Source: Ascoidea rubescens DSM 1968
Lineage: Eukaryota; Ascomycota; Saccharomycetes; Ascoideales; Ascoideaceae
DNA: 64,000 nt
NCBI RefSeq assembly: GCF_001661345.1
Contig: NW_017962916.1
Location: 728,461 to 792,460 of the forward strand
Reading direction: 5' to 3'
Below are positions 1 to 11,154 of this stretch, piece by piece. Under the pieces are notes generated by a model, which was not told where the DNA came from, ran no database searches, and saw only the letters and a program-made list of their open reading frames with translations. Numbering within the stretch: the stretch's first letter is position 1; each line of letters begins with the position of its first letter. A program made the translations under genes and the position numbers.

Positions 1-454
1 TGTTATTGAGTTAATTGCCGGTGTTATTGCTTTGTTTTTGGAAAACACCTTTGCTGGTGTTGTTTTGGCCGGCTACGCAGGCTTTTGGTTAAGTTATGCT
101 CCAATTCTCACAGATTCGTTTGGAATCAGATCAAGCTACGAAACAGAGGAAGAATTTAATAACGCAATGGGCTTTTTTTTGACTGGATGGATGATTTTCT
201 CTTTTCTTTTGTTATTATGCACTTTAAAAGCTGATTGGGGTTTCTTTTTGTTGTTTGTCTTTATCAACCTCTTTGTTTTAATGTTGACAATTGGTACCTT
301 TACAGGAAATGTTAATGTCACTAAAGCTGGTGGATATTTGGGAATAATTGCTTCTTGCATTGGGTGGTATAACATGTATTCTGGTATTGCAAATGATCAA
401 AATACTTACTTTCACTTTAAACCAATTCCAATGCCCCATGCTCCAACTATTTAG
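1..454 (+). CDS. Acetate/ammonium transporter family (GPR1/FUN34/YaaH, Ato-type), 3' part
   Basis: The reading frame is open from base 2, so the gene starts before the window; about 150 C-terminal residues are present. They form several hydrophobic membrane segments. A stretch reading ENTFAGVVLAGYAGFWLSYA resembles the conserved mid-protein part of the AceTr family (yeast Ady2/Ato3, Yarrowia Gpr1), plasma-membrane proteins linked to acetate uptake and ammonium export. The family's N-terminal signature NPAPLGL would lie upstream and cannot be checked. The C-terminal tail is short and polar. The family assignment rests on the membrane pattern and this motif; which Ato paralogue it is cannot be decided. 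It lies next to a putative aromatic-degradation gene group whose end products feed acetyl-CoA. Confidence 0.72.
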   Translation, partial: VIELIAGVIALFLENTFAGVVLAGYAGFWLSYAPILTDSFGIRSSYETEEEFNNAMGFFLTGWMIFSFLLLLCTLKADWGFFLLFVFINLFVLMLTIGTFTGNVNVTKAGGYLGIIASCIGWYNMYSGIANDQNTYFHFKPIPMPHAPTI

Positions 455-802
455 TACAGCAGTTGACCTGCATCCTCTTTATAAAAAGAATTACTCCATG
501 ATTTTTGTTATTTAATTTAATTTAATTTAATTTTGATGTTTATAACGTTTTAATACTTTGATATGTTTATTCCATATATTTTTTTGAGCAATTTGTAATT
601 TATAATATTTTTTTAAATTATTTGAGCAGAACTTTAAACTTGCAGATAAAAAAGCGGATATAGCCTACATTAATAAAATTGCTCCTCATATTCCAGATAT
701 AAAGCAAACACAATTTCAACCCATAAATGTATTCTGATAGAGAGATTAATCGGAAATTAGAAATTAAAAACTAGAGATTAGGAAATTATTAGTTTTATCA
801 GG
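455..802. other. Intergenic, 3' flank and promoter of the hydrolase gene
   Basis: AT-rich DNA with a short tandem of TTTAA units near 510-535. No coding signal or recognisable regulatory motif was seen. Confidence 0.5.
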
Positions 803-1669
803 ATGGGTTCTCTAACTGACATAACTACAGCCTTATTAAAGACCTCTTTAAACCATTGTATCAATTATACGTTTTTCAAGAATGCAAATTCTTCTTCAGC
901 AATTCTATTCATTCATGGATTAGGTTCGTCTCAAAATTTTTATTATTCAATTGCCAAAAAACTATCCCATCAGAACAACCATTCTTGTATTATATTTGAC
1001 AACTTTGGTGCTTCTTCATCCTCCAGTAATCTTGATTTTGAAAACATTTCACAAGATTTAACAGTCGAAAGTATCAAACAAGATGTAGTTGATTTACTTC
1101 TGCATTTGAAAATAAAAAAAGTTATATTGGCTGGTCACTCAATGGGTGGTATGTCTGTCAATTATATAACTGCAACCACTCCAAACCTTGATATTGTTGG
1201 CAATATTCTTGTTAATCCTGTTCATCCAACGCCAAAATTGAAAGAGATTTTTGATTCGAGAATCAACACTTTGTTAAAAACAAACGACATTTCGTCCATT
1301 GCTAATGGTGTTGCAGAAAATGCTGTTGGTTCAAATTGTCTGGATATTGTTAAAGCCTTTATTAGAGATTTGGTTTCAAGACAAACTATTAAAGGTTACA
1401 TTTTAAATTGCAAAATTATTTCTCATGCAGCCACATTGACTACACAATACATCAATTATTATAAGCAAATCAAAACACCAACTTTAATAATTGCAGGAAA
1501 AGAAGATTTGACTGCTCCTTGGAGTGGTTGCGTTGAAGTTATTGCTCAAAATTTAGGATCTGAAACGATTAGTGTTAAGCAATTAGAGGGTGTTGGTCAT
1601 TGGGCTGCTGTTGAAAGTGATGAGAAAGTATACAAATTAATTTCTGATTTTGTCCCCAATGATTTTTAA
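803..1669 (+). CDS. Alpha/beta hydrolase, 3-oxoadipate enol-lactonase-like
   Basis: 288 residues starting at the first ATG of the frame. The alpha/beta-hydrolase plan is clear: oxyanion-hole strand ILFIHGLG at about 34-41, nucleophile elbow GHSMGG with Ser113, acid Asp235 in AGKEDLTAPW, and catalytic His266 in GVGHWAAVES. This order and spacing suit the single-domain enol-lactonase/PcaD-like branch, which opens 3-oxoadipate enol-lactone to 3-oxoadipate. No signal peptide is obvious, so a cytosolic enzyme is likely. The gene converges on an intradiol dioxygenase, and a CoA-transferase lies beyond it, which supports a role in ring-fission catabolism. The fold is certain; the substrate is inferred from context, and another small-ester hydrolase is possible. 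Confidence 0.8.
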   Translation: MGSLTDITTALLKTSLNHCINYTFFKNANSSSAILFIHGLGSSQNFYYSIAKKLSHQNNHSCIIFDNFGASSSSSNLDFENISQDLTVESIKQDVVDLLLHLKIKKVILAGHSMGGMSVNYITATTPNLDIVGNILVNPVHPTPKLKEIFDSRINTLLKTNDISSIANGVAENAVGSNCLDIVKAFIRDLVSRQTIKGYILNCKIISHAATLTTQYINYYKQIKTPTLIIAGKEDLTAPWSGCVEVIAQNLGSETISVKQLEGVGHWAAVESDEKVYKLISDFVPNDF

Positions 1670-1872
1670 ATAGTATTTATGTAATAGTTGTAATTAACAA
1701 AAATCAAAATTAGTACAAAGATTGAAAAAATTAAAATTAAAATAAAATTAAATTAAATTAAATTAAATTAACTATTGAAAGTAATAATATGAAAAATTAT
1801 AAAAAAGTAATATCGTAAAACATGTAAAATTTAGTTATTGAGTCATAAATTATATAGGAATTTGTTTCTTAT
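1670..1872. repeat. AT-rich convergent 3' spacer with AAATT repeats
   Basis: Short convergent spacer containing a run of tandem AAATT units around 1735-1770. It probably carries the 3' ends of both flanking transcripts. Confidence 0.5.
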
Positions 1873-2967
1873 TTATAAAATCTCATGTTGAACATGTTGA
1901 ACATTTTCAACATGTTCAGTTGAAAGTTTTTCGTTAACTGAAGGCTTTTCATCAGTTGAGGGTTTTTCATTTATGGAGAGTTTTGAAATATCAAGATCTC
2001 TAGCAAAATTTGCATATTTCTCAAAATAAGCCTTTTCAAGTTCAAGTTGTTTAGCTTCAACCTTCTTTCTATCATCTACCATATCTTTTTCTAAAGGCAA
2101 GGAAATGTTATAGTGCAACTCGACTTCAATGTCTCTGGCTTTCAATTCTTGGAGAGATTTGACATGATTATTTGTAGTTGAAATATCAATCTTGTCGATT
2201 GGAGTGAAGTTTACAATGCAATCATCTTTAACAGCAAAAACAGAATCATCTTTGGTATAAGGACACTCAGAATCGTAAATTTGAGTTATCAAGTCATGAT
2301 ATTCTGGGTATGAAACCCTCCAGTGAATATGACTTGGTCTGTTGGGATGTCTATCCATAAATTGTAACAAATCACCAGCTGGACCATCATAAGGGATAGG
2401 ATAAGAAGTAGGTCTTAAACAGGTGTATGAGTAATAACCTTGCTCATCTGCAATAAATGTACCTCTTAGATTATAATCTGGCTGCTCATCGTCTTGTTGT
2501 TCATACAAACCATTTGGAGCACAGTGCCAGACTTCAACTTTGGCACCTGGTAACGGCTTACCTTCAGGATCAGTGATTCTACCATGAACAAAAGCTTTTA
2601 CACCACCGACTTCCTTTTGAATAATAGATTCACCATTTCTGTAAATTGGAGAATTTGGTCTGTAAAATGGGCCAATAATAGCAGATGAAGTTTTCTTAAT
2701 GTGGTCCAATTTGTGGGTTTGAATATCGACCAAAGTCTCAAGACCTAAAACATCAGATACCAAAATACCTTCATTTCTTCTTTCATCAGACATATGACCT
2801 ATTTTATTGATGAACTCAACACCATATAACCATTCATCGACAGTTACGTAATTTTCTCTTGTAAAGTCATGGATATGTTGTATCAACGAGCCAATAACAC
2901 AACGTGCTCTTGGAGTTGTTTTGGGTCCCATTGAAGAGATGACAAAGTCAGTAAATTCTTGAGACAT
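1873..2967 (-). CDS. Intradiol ring-cleavage dioxygenase (catechol/hydroxyquinol 1,2-dioxygenase type)
   Basis: 364 residues from the ATG at 2967; the frame is open further upstream but has no earlier ATG. The N-terminal dimerisation region is followed by the intradiol beta-sandwich. The expected ferric-iron ligands are visible with family spacing: Tyr155 (NGLYEQQ), Tyr189 (TSYPIPYDGP) and the His213/His215 pair in RPSHIHW. The enzyme family opens catechol or hydroxyquinol between the hydroxyls, giving muconate or maleylacetate. Yeasts mostly use hydroxyquinol 1,2-dioxygenase in the hydroxybenzoate/3-oxoadipate route, so that is the likelier substrate, but this is inference. After the catalytic domain comes a charged tail, rich in Lys and Glu, with repeats around SINEKPSTDEKPSVNEK. 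A TATA-like element lies 141 bases upstream. Confidence 0.88.
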   Translation of the reverse strand: MSQEFTDFVISSMGPKTTPRARCVIGSLIQHIHDFTRENYVTVDEWLYGVEFINKIGHMSDERRNEGILVSDVLGLETLVDIQTHKLDHIKKTSSAIIGPFYRPNSPIYRNGESIIQKEVGGVKAFVHGRITDPEGKPLPGAKVEVWHCAPNGLYEQQDDEQPDYNLRGTFIADEQGYYSYTCLRPTSYPIPYDGPAGDLLQFMDRHPNRPSHIHWRVSYPEYHDLITQIYDSECPYTKDDSVFAVKDDCIVNFTPIDKIDISTTNNHVKSLQELKARDIEVELHYNISLPLEKDMVDDRKKVEAKQLELEKAYFEKYANFARDLDISKLSINEKPSTDEKPSVNEKLSTEHVENVQHVQHEIL

Positions 2968-3107
2968 GATAATATATAGTGAGTGGTAGATAGTAAACAG
3001 CAGTATCTGGGATAAGTGGGCAGGATGGAATACTAGGGTGAGCCTATGTTGTAGATATTTTTTAATCAACAGATCGAGACACTGGTCTTGGGTACTTTCA
3101 AGATGCC

Positions 3108-3115
3108 TTTATATA
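3108..3115 (-). promoter_or_regulatory. TATA box of the dioxygenase gene
   Basis: Read on the minus strand this is TATATAAA, matching the yeast TATAWAWR consensus, 141 bases upstream of the ATG at 2967. TATA promoters are typical of regulated rather than housekeeping yeast genes. Confidence 0.5.
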
Positions 3116-3340
3116 AGACTTTATTTACTTTGATGTTCAGTAAAAACAAAAGTTTCTTTTGAGATGGGGGTTGAAATATTAAAGTTATTTTCAATATCCA
3201 AGTGGAAGGTGCTGCTTGTGCATCGCTCTGACAATATATCCAGGAAAAGCGTATATATCAAGCTCGAATATCAAGAAAGAACAACATTTACATGCCCACT
3301 ACGTAGCTGAAAAATCAAACGATCAGCGATATCACTCTGA

Positions 3341-3358
3341 CGGAGATAGGTCAGACCG
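3341..3358. promoter_or_regulatory. CGG-N12-CCG, candidate Zn2Cys6 factor site
   Basis: An inverted pair of CGG triplets with a 12-base spacer, the general form bound by dimeric fungal zinc-cluster activators. It lies between the two divergent genes. The match is only to the triplets, so chance is possible. Confidence 0.3.
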
Positions 3359-3765
3359 TCGGAAGTAGCCCAGAGGCCACAAACATGGTCGAGACTGGAC
3401 GTACCCCGCTATCCAACATTGCAGCTTTCTGCAGCTAAAACGCGGAACTCAAACTCTTCCTTTCTCGAAAACGCCGGAAATAGCTTTGGATCATCTTTTG
3501 CTCTGCATCGGAAATGACCCTGCTTTCTCGGATAATCAGTGGTGATTGTAGCTCATCGCAAGTACAAATGCCTCATTTTGGCCTCAAAACTATTTCCTAG
3601 GCCTGGGAAAACGTATTAATATATTCCTTTTCTCCATCGACTTTGCGATGATTTTCTTGTCTTCTGGGTGCTTGTTTTTTTATTTATTAATCTAGCAAAA
3701 GTAGTGTATTGCAATAACTCTTATCCTCGCTGGTATTTTGAATCAACTGCAAATTCATCGCCATC

Positions 3766-5454
3766 ATGACTCAATCTTCCAGTCCATACAACCAAACAAA
3801 TGAAACAATTAGAATATTCAAGGCTTTAGTTGAGGATCCTTTGTTAGATATTCCTCGAGAAATTAAAGACAACGTTGATAAAATCCAATTTACTAATGAT
3901 CAGACCAGCGAAATTATTCTTCCCTGTCGATTGAAGGAATGTGAAACAGCAGCTGCTTTGAAGGGTCTTGAAGCACTTGCTGCCATTGCAATTTCAAATC
4001 TACGTTTTAATAATGATTCGTCAGATTCAGGCAGCATTGATTTGCAACATGCGTTGATGTTTTTATTTCTGACTTATTTATCATCTGTCGATGGTCTAGG
4101 CAAATTAGACAAGGACGTTATTAAATATTTGAAACCAACAGATTTAAATCAAGCACAATCGATAACATACAGAAGAATGTCTGCTAATTTATATGAAACA
4201 AAAGATAAAGGAAGATATTACCATATACATGGCTCTCTTGAGGCATCAACCCAATTAAAATTAATTGGATTACCACCCTATAATCCAAAATTAACAGATT
4301 ATAATGAAATTGTCAATGTTCTCCAAGGTGCTGTGCATAATTTTTCAGTAGATGAGCTAGAAGAACAAACCTTGAAATATAGACAAGCTGGTGTTGAAGC
4401 TATGAAATCTGAAGATTTTCTTCAAACTCCTCATGGAAAAACCATTTCATCAAAACCTTTTTGGGAAATAGAAGCTCTAGAAACCGATACGCCACCTGTT
4501 GAATTTGCTTCATTATCTGGAGATTCTGCACAAAAACCTCAAATTTTGAAAGGACTAAAAGTTTTGGAGTTATGTCGTATCATAGCAGGTCCAACCATTG
4601 GCCGTATCTTAGCTGAGTATGGAGCTGAAGTGATAAAAGTCACCTCACCTACTTTACCAGATGTCCCCTTTTTCCAAATTGATTGTAATTTTGGTAAACA
4701 TACCTGTGAATTGAATTTAAAAAACAAAGAAGATAGAGTTAAGTTCGAAGAATTATTAAAAGATGCTGATATTGTTCTTGACGGGTATAGAACAAATGCA
4801 ATTGAAAAATTGGGATATGGACCATCCAAAATGACAGAATTTGCTAGACAGAGAAACAAGGGATACATATATGGATCAGAAAACTGTTTTGGGTTTTCAG
4901 GTGAATGGTCAGATAGAGCTGGATGGCAACAAATCGCAGATTGTGCAAGTGGTATTGCTTGGATCCAGGGCCAATCTTTGGGTTTGAATGAGCCAATGGT
5001 TCCACCATTTCCAATGAGTGATTATGGGACTGGTTGTATGGTAGCTATTGCAATTTTGCTTGCAGTTTATAAGAGAGCAAAGTTTGGAGGATCTTATTGG
5101 TGCAAATCATCCTTGATTCAATACGACTTATTATTAATGAAACAGGGACTTTATCCAGATGATATCTGGAAAAATGTGTTGAGCAAATCTAGTAAAGATG
5201 TTTTGAAATTGAGGTACTATGATTCAGTAGACAAAATATCTTCCACATGTTTGCGATCTATGAAAAGATTCAAACCTGACTTATTTAATGGAGAGGGAGA
5301 TCAATCAGAATATTTCACCAAATCATACAGTGAGGGTTTCAAAGGCACTGTCAAAGTTTTAAAACCAGTAGTTCAAATGAAAAATACAAGAAATGGATTC
5401 AATACCTCTACCAGACCAAATGGGTATGACAAGCCTGAATGGTTTATGAATTAG
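3766..5454 (+). CDS. Family III CoA-transferase (CaiB/BaiF, AMACR-like)
   Basis: 562 residues from the ATG at 3766. The family III signature begins near residue 260: LKGLKVLELCRIIAGPTIGR, then LAEYGAEVIKV, a nucleotide-like segment NLKNKEDRVKFEELLKDAD and DGYRTNAIEKLGYG. Further on AGWQQIADCASGIAW is the region that carries the catalytic Asp in this family; I take the Asp of QIADCAS as the candidate. The roughly 250 N-terminal residues look like a degenerate first copy, as in the long fungal members of the family. Such enzymes move CoA between carboxylic acids. In this context an organic-acid intermediate of ring cleavage could be the acceptor, but nothing in the sequence fixes the substrate. 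It shares a promoter with the dioxygenase. Confidence 0.82.
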   Translation: MTQSSSPYNQTNETIRIFKALVEDPLLDIPREIKDNVDKIQFTNDQTSEIILPCRLKECETAAALKGLEALAAIAISNLRFNNDSSDSGSIDLQHALMFLFLTYLSSVDGLGKLDKDVIKYLKPTDLNQAQSITYRRMSANLYETKDKGRYYHIHGSLEASTQLKLIGLPPYNPKLTDYNEIVNVLQGAVHNFSVDELEEQTLKYRQAGVEAMKSEDFLQTPHGKTISSKPFWEIEALETDTPPVEFASLSGDSAQKPQILKGLKVLELCRIIAGPTIGRILAEYGAEVIKVTSPTLPDVPFFQIDCNFGKHTCELNLKNKEDRVKFEELLKDADIVLDGYRTNAIEKLGYGPSKMTEFARQRNKGYIYGSENCFGFSGEWSDRAGWQQIADCASGIAWIQGQSLGLNEPMVPPFPMSDYGTGCMVAIAILLAVYKRAKFGGSYWCKSSLIQYDLLLMKQGLYPDDIWKNVLSKSSKDVLKLRYYDSVDKISSTCLRSMKRFKPDLFNGEGDQSEYFTKSYSEGFKGTVKVLKPVVQMKNTRNGFNTSTRPNGYDKPEWFMN

Positions 5455-5837
5455 AATCAATAAAATATAGAATTTTCTTTTCTTTTCTTTTCTTTAGTAT
5501 ATACCATCATTATTATTTTACTTTGAAATTCTATGTTATATTTTTTTGATATCACATACGAAAGCAATATAAATGTTTGTTCAACAAAACCATCTTCTCT
5601 TAAAAAAGTGGATTTCATTTACAAATAAAATAACATCAATACAAAAAATGATTATTAATCATTGATTATAAATGATAGGAGTAAAAATATGTCTATTGAT
5701 AAAATTTCTATTGATAAAATTTGAGAATATCGAGTTAATGAATGATCGTAGTATATATAGTTGGAGTTACCAAGTGTGTAATTGGATGAAAACTTATTTG
5801 ATGAGAGAGAGAGATAAAAAAAAAAAAAGGTAAAATT
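5455..5837. other. Convergent 3' intergenic spacer
   Basis: AT-rich spacer between two convergent genes, with TTTTC repeats at 5475-5495 and a purine run of GAGA plus poly-A near 5805-5830. No gene seen. Confidence 0.5.
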
Positions 5838-6791
5838 TCAATTCAAGTTGTTCAACGTTAGATCATTAAAAAACTTTGTTGAGGTCTTTAGAAATAAAGC
5901 CGGAGCTTCTGTGATTAGCCAATGGGAGGTATCAAAGGTTATTAAATCATTATTGGGAAAGAACTGATCGATTGAATCGATAGAATCAGAAGTAATAAAA
6001 TCAGAGTCTTTTGCTTTTAAAAACAAAGCTGGATTGTTATATTTGACATTTTTAAAATGGTCAATTGGAAAATCACCAGCATCTATAAGCGTTTGATCAA
6101 GATCATTGACTGGTATTCTAAAATGACAGTATTCATCATTGAAATACTCAGTAGCTTGATTGGTATAATTAGATAGCAAAAACAATTTTAATGAGTGATT
6201 TTCTTCCTCTTTTGAGATTTCATTCATGACTTTGTTAAACCAATTGGGGTCGTTTTTAAGTATTTTGAGATTATTTTCTATATTCTGCATTACCTTCAAG
6301 TGGTGGAAAAAAGAGGAATCCAACCTAGCTCTGACTGGAGCATTATCGACAGCAATAAAACTCAGAACCATATCAGGGTGCTCCAAAGCAAGAGTCATGG
6401 CAACCTTTGCACCCATGGAATGGCCAATAACATTGACATGTTGCAAGTCTCTCTTGAGCAAAAAATGGTAGATGTCGTTGGACAATGTGAGATAGTCCGA
6501 GGGAAAAGCATGGGGGGACTTTGAATGGTTTCTCAAGTCGACAGAATAAACAGAGGTGCCTAGAGACTCAGCTAGTTTTTTACCAACCGATTTGAAGTTC
6601 TGTTTGGAGCCAAAGAGCCCATGAATCAAAAGTAGCGAAGCAACACCAGTAGAGCTGTCGAGAAACCGTCGGGGACGAAAAAAATCATAACTAAGATCTA
6701 CAGCAGACAGCACATTTGTGGAATACAACGACCTGCCCCAGGGAAGTCTCAGGAAGGAGCATTTGCTGGAACTGGTTCTGAGAAGAAACAT
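5838..6791 (-). CDS. EAT1/IMO32: Mitochondrial alpha/beta hydrolase, EAT1/IMO32 (ABHD11) family
   Basis: 317 residues from the ATG at 6791. An in-frame ATG at 6962 would add 57 residues; I prefer the inner one because it exposes a mitochondrial-type presequence (MFLLRTSSSK..., Arg/Ser/Lys rich, no acidic residue in the first 30). The hydrolase core shows LLLIHGLFGSKQNF, the elbow GHSMGAKVAM with Ser125, Asp149 in VDNAP and His290 in DTSHWL. The 24-residue Ser-to-Asp distance equals that reported for yeast Eat1, an ethanol acetyltransferase/esterase; Imo32 is its paralogue. Members act in mitochondria. Whether this protein makes ethyl acetate cannot be read from sequence. It is divergent from ATP2. 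Confidence 0.85.
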   Translation of the reverse strand: MFLLRTSSSKCSFLRLPWGRSLYSTNVLSAVDLSYDFFRPRRFLDSSTGVASLLLIHGLFGSKQNFKSVGKKLAESLGTSVYSVDLRNHSKSPHAFPSDYLTLSNDIYHFLLKRDLQHVNVIGHSMGAKVAMTLALEHPDMVLSFIAVDNAPVRARLDSSFFHHLKVMQNIENNLKILKNDPNWFNKVMNEISKEEENHSLKLFLLSNYTNQATEYFNDEYCHFRIPVNDLDQTLIDAGDFPIDHFKNVKYNNPALFLKAKDSDFITSDSIDSIDQFFPNNDLITFDTSHWLITEAPALFLKTSTKFFNDLTLNNLN

Positions 6792-6951
6792 TTTGCTGTG
6801 CTCCAGATCGAAACCAAAACTGAGAAGCAGAGAAAAGAAAAAGAGTTTGAGACCAGCCACGAGGAAGCCCTTATTACGTAATCTATGATATATGTACACG
6901 TGATTCCATCCTGCAGACCACTGCATCATCTGCAGGCATATGCCTGTGCTC

Positions 6952-6959
6952 CCGGGTAA
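6952..6959 (+). promoter_or_regulatory. Reb1-like site CCGGGTAA
   Basis: Exact match to the yeast general regulatory factor Reb1 core (CCGGGTAA). It lies inside a divergent promoter, where Reb1 usually creates a nucleosome-free gap. The same octamer occurs once more at 13158. Confidence 0.5.
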
Positions 6960-6981
6960 CATGGGTCTGTTTTGCTATCGT

Positions 6982-6988
6982 CCAATCA
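6982..6988 (+). promoter_or_regulatory. CCAATCA box (HAP2/3/4/5-type)
   Basis: CCAATCA lies 215 bases upstream of the ATP2 ATG. The HAP complex binds CCAAT elements of respiratory genes in yeasts, so the position is sensible. Confidence 0.4.
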
Positions 6989-7200
6989 TATTTGATCACA
7001 TTTTCCCAAGACACTTGACCACTAAAACTTCTTCACTTTCAGTTGGTCAATGGTTGAAATTTTCCATTAAGTGATTATTATTTATACTGTTGTTTTACTT
7101 TACTTCAACTTTTTATCTTCTTTATATATCTTTATTTTAGAAATATATCTATAAAGACAAGGATAAATTCTCTATCAATAAAGAAATAGTAGTTATTGAA

Positions 7201-9123
<1,923 letters not shown>

Positions 9124-9456
9124 ATTCGCAATGTCTCTTGATATTTAATGTATTTTGTTAGTTTTAGATTCCATATTCCAATTTTAAAAAATAAAAATTA
9201 CTTTTGATAAAAAGCTCACTAATTTTTTTTAAATATTTTTATATATAAATAAACCATATAATGTTCCTCATGAATTTATAAAATTATTCAACTTGTCTTG
9301 AAACTAACTAACTAATTAACTAACAAGTAGAAAAGAAAGCACAAAATGAGAGATATCAAAAAAAGGACAACTTGAAATTATTAATTAACGACTTATATTA
9401 AATATGTAAATACGATATCATTATAATAAACTATACATTATTAATGTTATAATATG
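9124..9456. other. Convergent spacer ATP2 - CCT2
   Basis: AT-rich 3' spacer with TAACTAAC-type repeats at 9300-9325. No gene seen. Confidence 0.5.
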
Positions 9457-11154
9457 TTAAATAGGACCTCTATTTCTATCAGCAGTTCTTGGTTTTGCAC
9501 GAATAATGTTATCGACTCTTAATAAAACTTCAGCGGCCTCAGTAGCTGAATTAACAACATGGTATTTCAATTTATAACTTTCAACAATTCCCAATTCTCT
9601 CATGTCAGCGACAATACCATGATCAAGATCTAAACCTGATGTATATAAACCATTGTAAATTGAGCTTCTTAATTTTGCTACCAATTCACTTGAATCAAAA
9701 CCAGCATTGTCAGCTAATATGGTTGGCAATTGTCTTAAACCTCTTGCAAATGCTTCAACAGCCAAAGCCTTTTTGCCATCTTCTTTTTGAGCAGCAGTAT
9801 CAACGGCTTTTGACATTATCATTTCCGAACAGCCACCTCCTAAAACAGTTCTGGTTTCTTGAGTTGTTTGAGAAAGCACAGACAAAGCATCGTGTAAGGA
9901 TCTTTCAGCTTCATCAAGAACATACTGGGTTGCACCTCTAAGGATAATTGTACAAGCTTCACCTTTTTGAACTCCAGAGAATTTCACATATGACTCTTCA
10001 CCAATAAGGACTTCTTCGATTGTGTCACAATAACCCACTTTGACTAGTTCTGGTTTATCAAAAGTTGAAGCAACTTCACCTCCTGTGACAAAGGCCAATC
10101 TTTCAACACCTTCAAAGTCAGCATGCTCTATTGAATTTATTCCAAAGTCAGTGAATAATTGTTCGGGATAATCATAGATTAATTGTCTATTGATGAAACA
10201 GTTAATATCTTTAAAATTTTTTTGAATTTTTAAAACTTTATTATGCATTTTGGTCTTTTCTGCTTTTTCTAAAGCAGCTAGTTTGGAAGTTGAAGATACC
10301 TTAAATTTTGCACCAAAAATTTTAACTTTATCGGTATCCATTGAGGTATTGGCAATTAATATTTTACAATTTGTAATTTTTTTGGGTTGATTAACACCAA
10401 ATTTTTTATTTAAAATAAAACCTTCATCCAAATAGGAATCATTTAGTTTACCACCAACAATTTTTAGAATTTGAATTTGGTCTAAATTAGTTGAACCTTT
10501 TAATCTTAGAATAGAATCCACAGCCAAGTTGGCAAAATAATCTTTATCTTGAGCCAAGATTTTTGAGGATAAAGTTGTCTTTGCGATATTAATCAAGTCT
10601 TGTTTAAAAGTGTCAAAATTTGATTTATTGTCGACGGAGGCCTCGAGTAAAGCTTTCAATGCAGCCTTTGAAGCGATTCTATAGCCTTCGATAACAGTTT
10701 GAGGATGAATCTTTTTATTGATCAACTGTTCAGCCTCTCGTAACAATTCAGATGCCAATACAGTGACAGAGGTGGTACCATCACCAACCTGGTCATCTTG
10801 AACTTTTGCTAAATTGACTAAAACTTTTGCAGCCGGATTATCTAATGGGATTGCCTTAAGGATAGTGGCACCATCGTTGGTGACCATTGAGGAGTCTGAG
10901 CTAGCAGACTGCAACAATTTATCCATACCCTTAGGACCTAGAGTTGATTTAACCAAGTCACCAACAGCGATGGCGCCTATGAAAGCAGATAAACGAGCAT
11001 TTTCAGCTCTTTCTTCAGTCGCTTGATCTCCAAAAATATTAACAGACTGGCAAGAAAAGAAAAAAAAGTAATAAAGATGATTAGTATCAGCGAAGGTGAA
11101 ATACATCAAACTAAGCCATTGAAGAGGAATTGCTAGTTAAAAGAAACATACCAT
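9457..11154 (-). CDS. CCT2: Chaperonin TRiC/CCT beta subunit, ATG-only first exon
   Basis: Exon 1 is only the start codon (11152-11154); exon 2 is 9457-11046, giving 530 residues. After the Met the protein reads [20 protein letters not shown], close to yeast Cct2. Group II chaperonin ATPase motifs are present: [35 protein letters not shown] and, near the C terminus, [17 protein letters not shown]. Cct2 is one of eight paralogous subunits of the cytosolic double-ring chaperonin that folds actin and tubulin; homology extends along the full length. The unspliced frame runs upstream through a T-rich intron and lacks a plausible start there. Subunit identity as beta is secure from the N-terminus and [16 protein letters not shown]. 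Confidence 0.97.
11047..11151 (-). other. CCT2: CCT2 intron directly after the ATG
   Basis: 105 bases. On the minus strand the donor is GTATGT immediately after ATG, the branch site is TACTAAT (11080-11086) and the acceptor is TTGCCAG. All three signals fit the yeast consensus. Confidence 0.9.

Larger units (their letters stand above)
2968..3765. promoter_or_regulatory. Divergent promoter between dioxygenase and CoA-transferase
   Basis: About 800 bases separate two divergent start codons. The central part, roughly 3190-3560, is distinctly richer in G+C than the flanking genes. It contains a CGG-N12-CCG pair and a minus-strand TATA-like element. A shared, inducible control region is plausible. 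Confidence 0.5.
6792..7200. promoter_or_regulatory. Divergent promoter EAT1/IMO32 - ATP2
   Basis: 409 bases between the two start codons. It includes a Reb1-like site (6952-6959) and a CCAATCA box (6982-6988), which suits HAP-complex control of a respiratory gene such as ATP2. Confidence 0.55.

Noticed and set aside
6792-6962. 57-residue N-terminal extension of the EAT1/IMO32-type protein
   Set aside because: It would hide the mitochondrial presequence and overlaps the promoter with its Reb1-like site.
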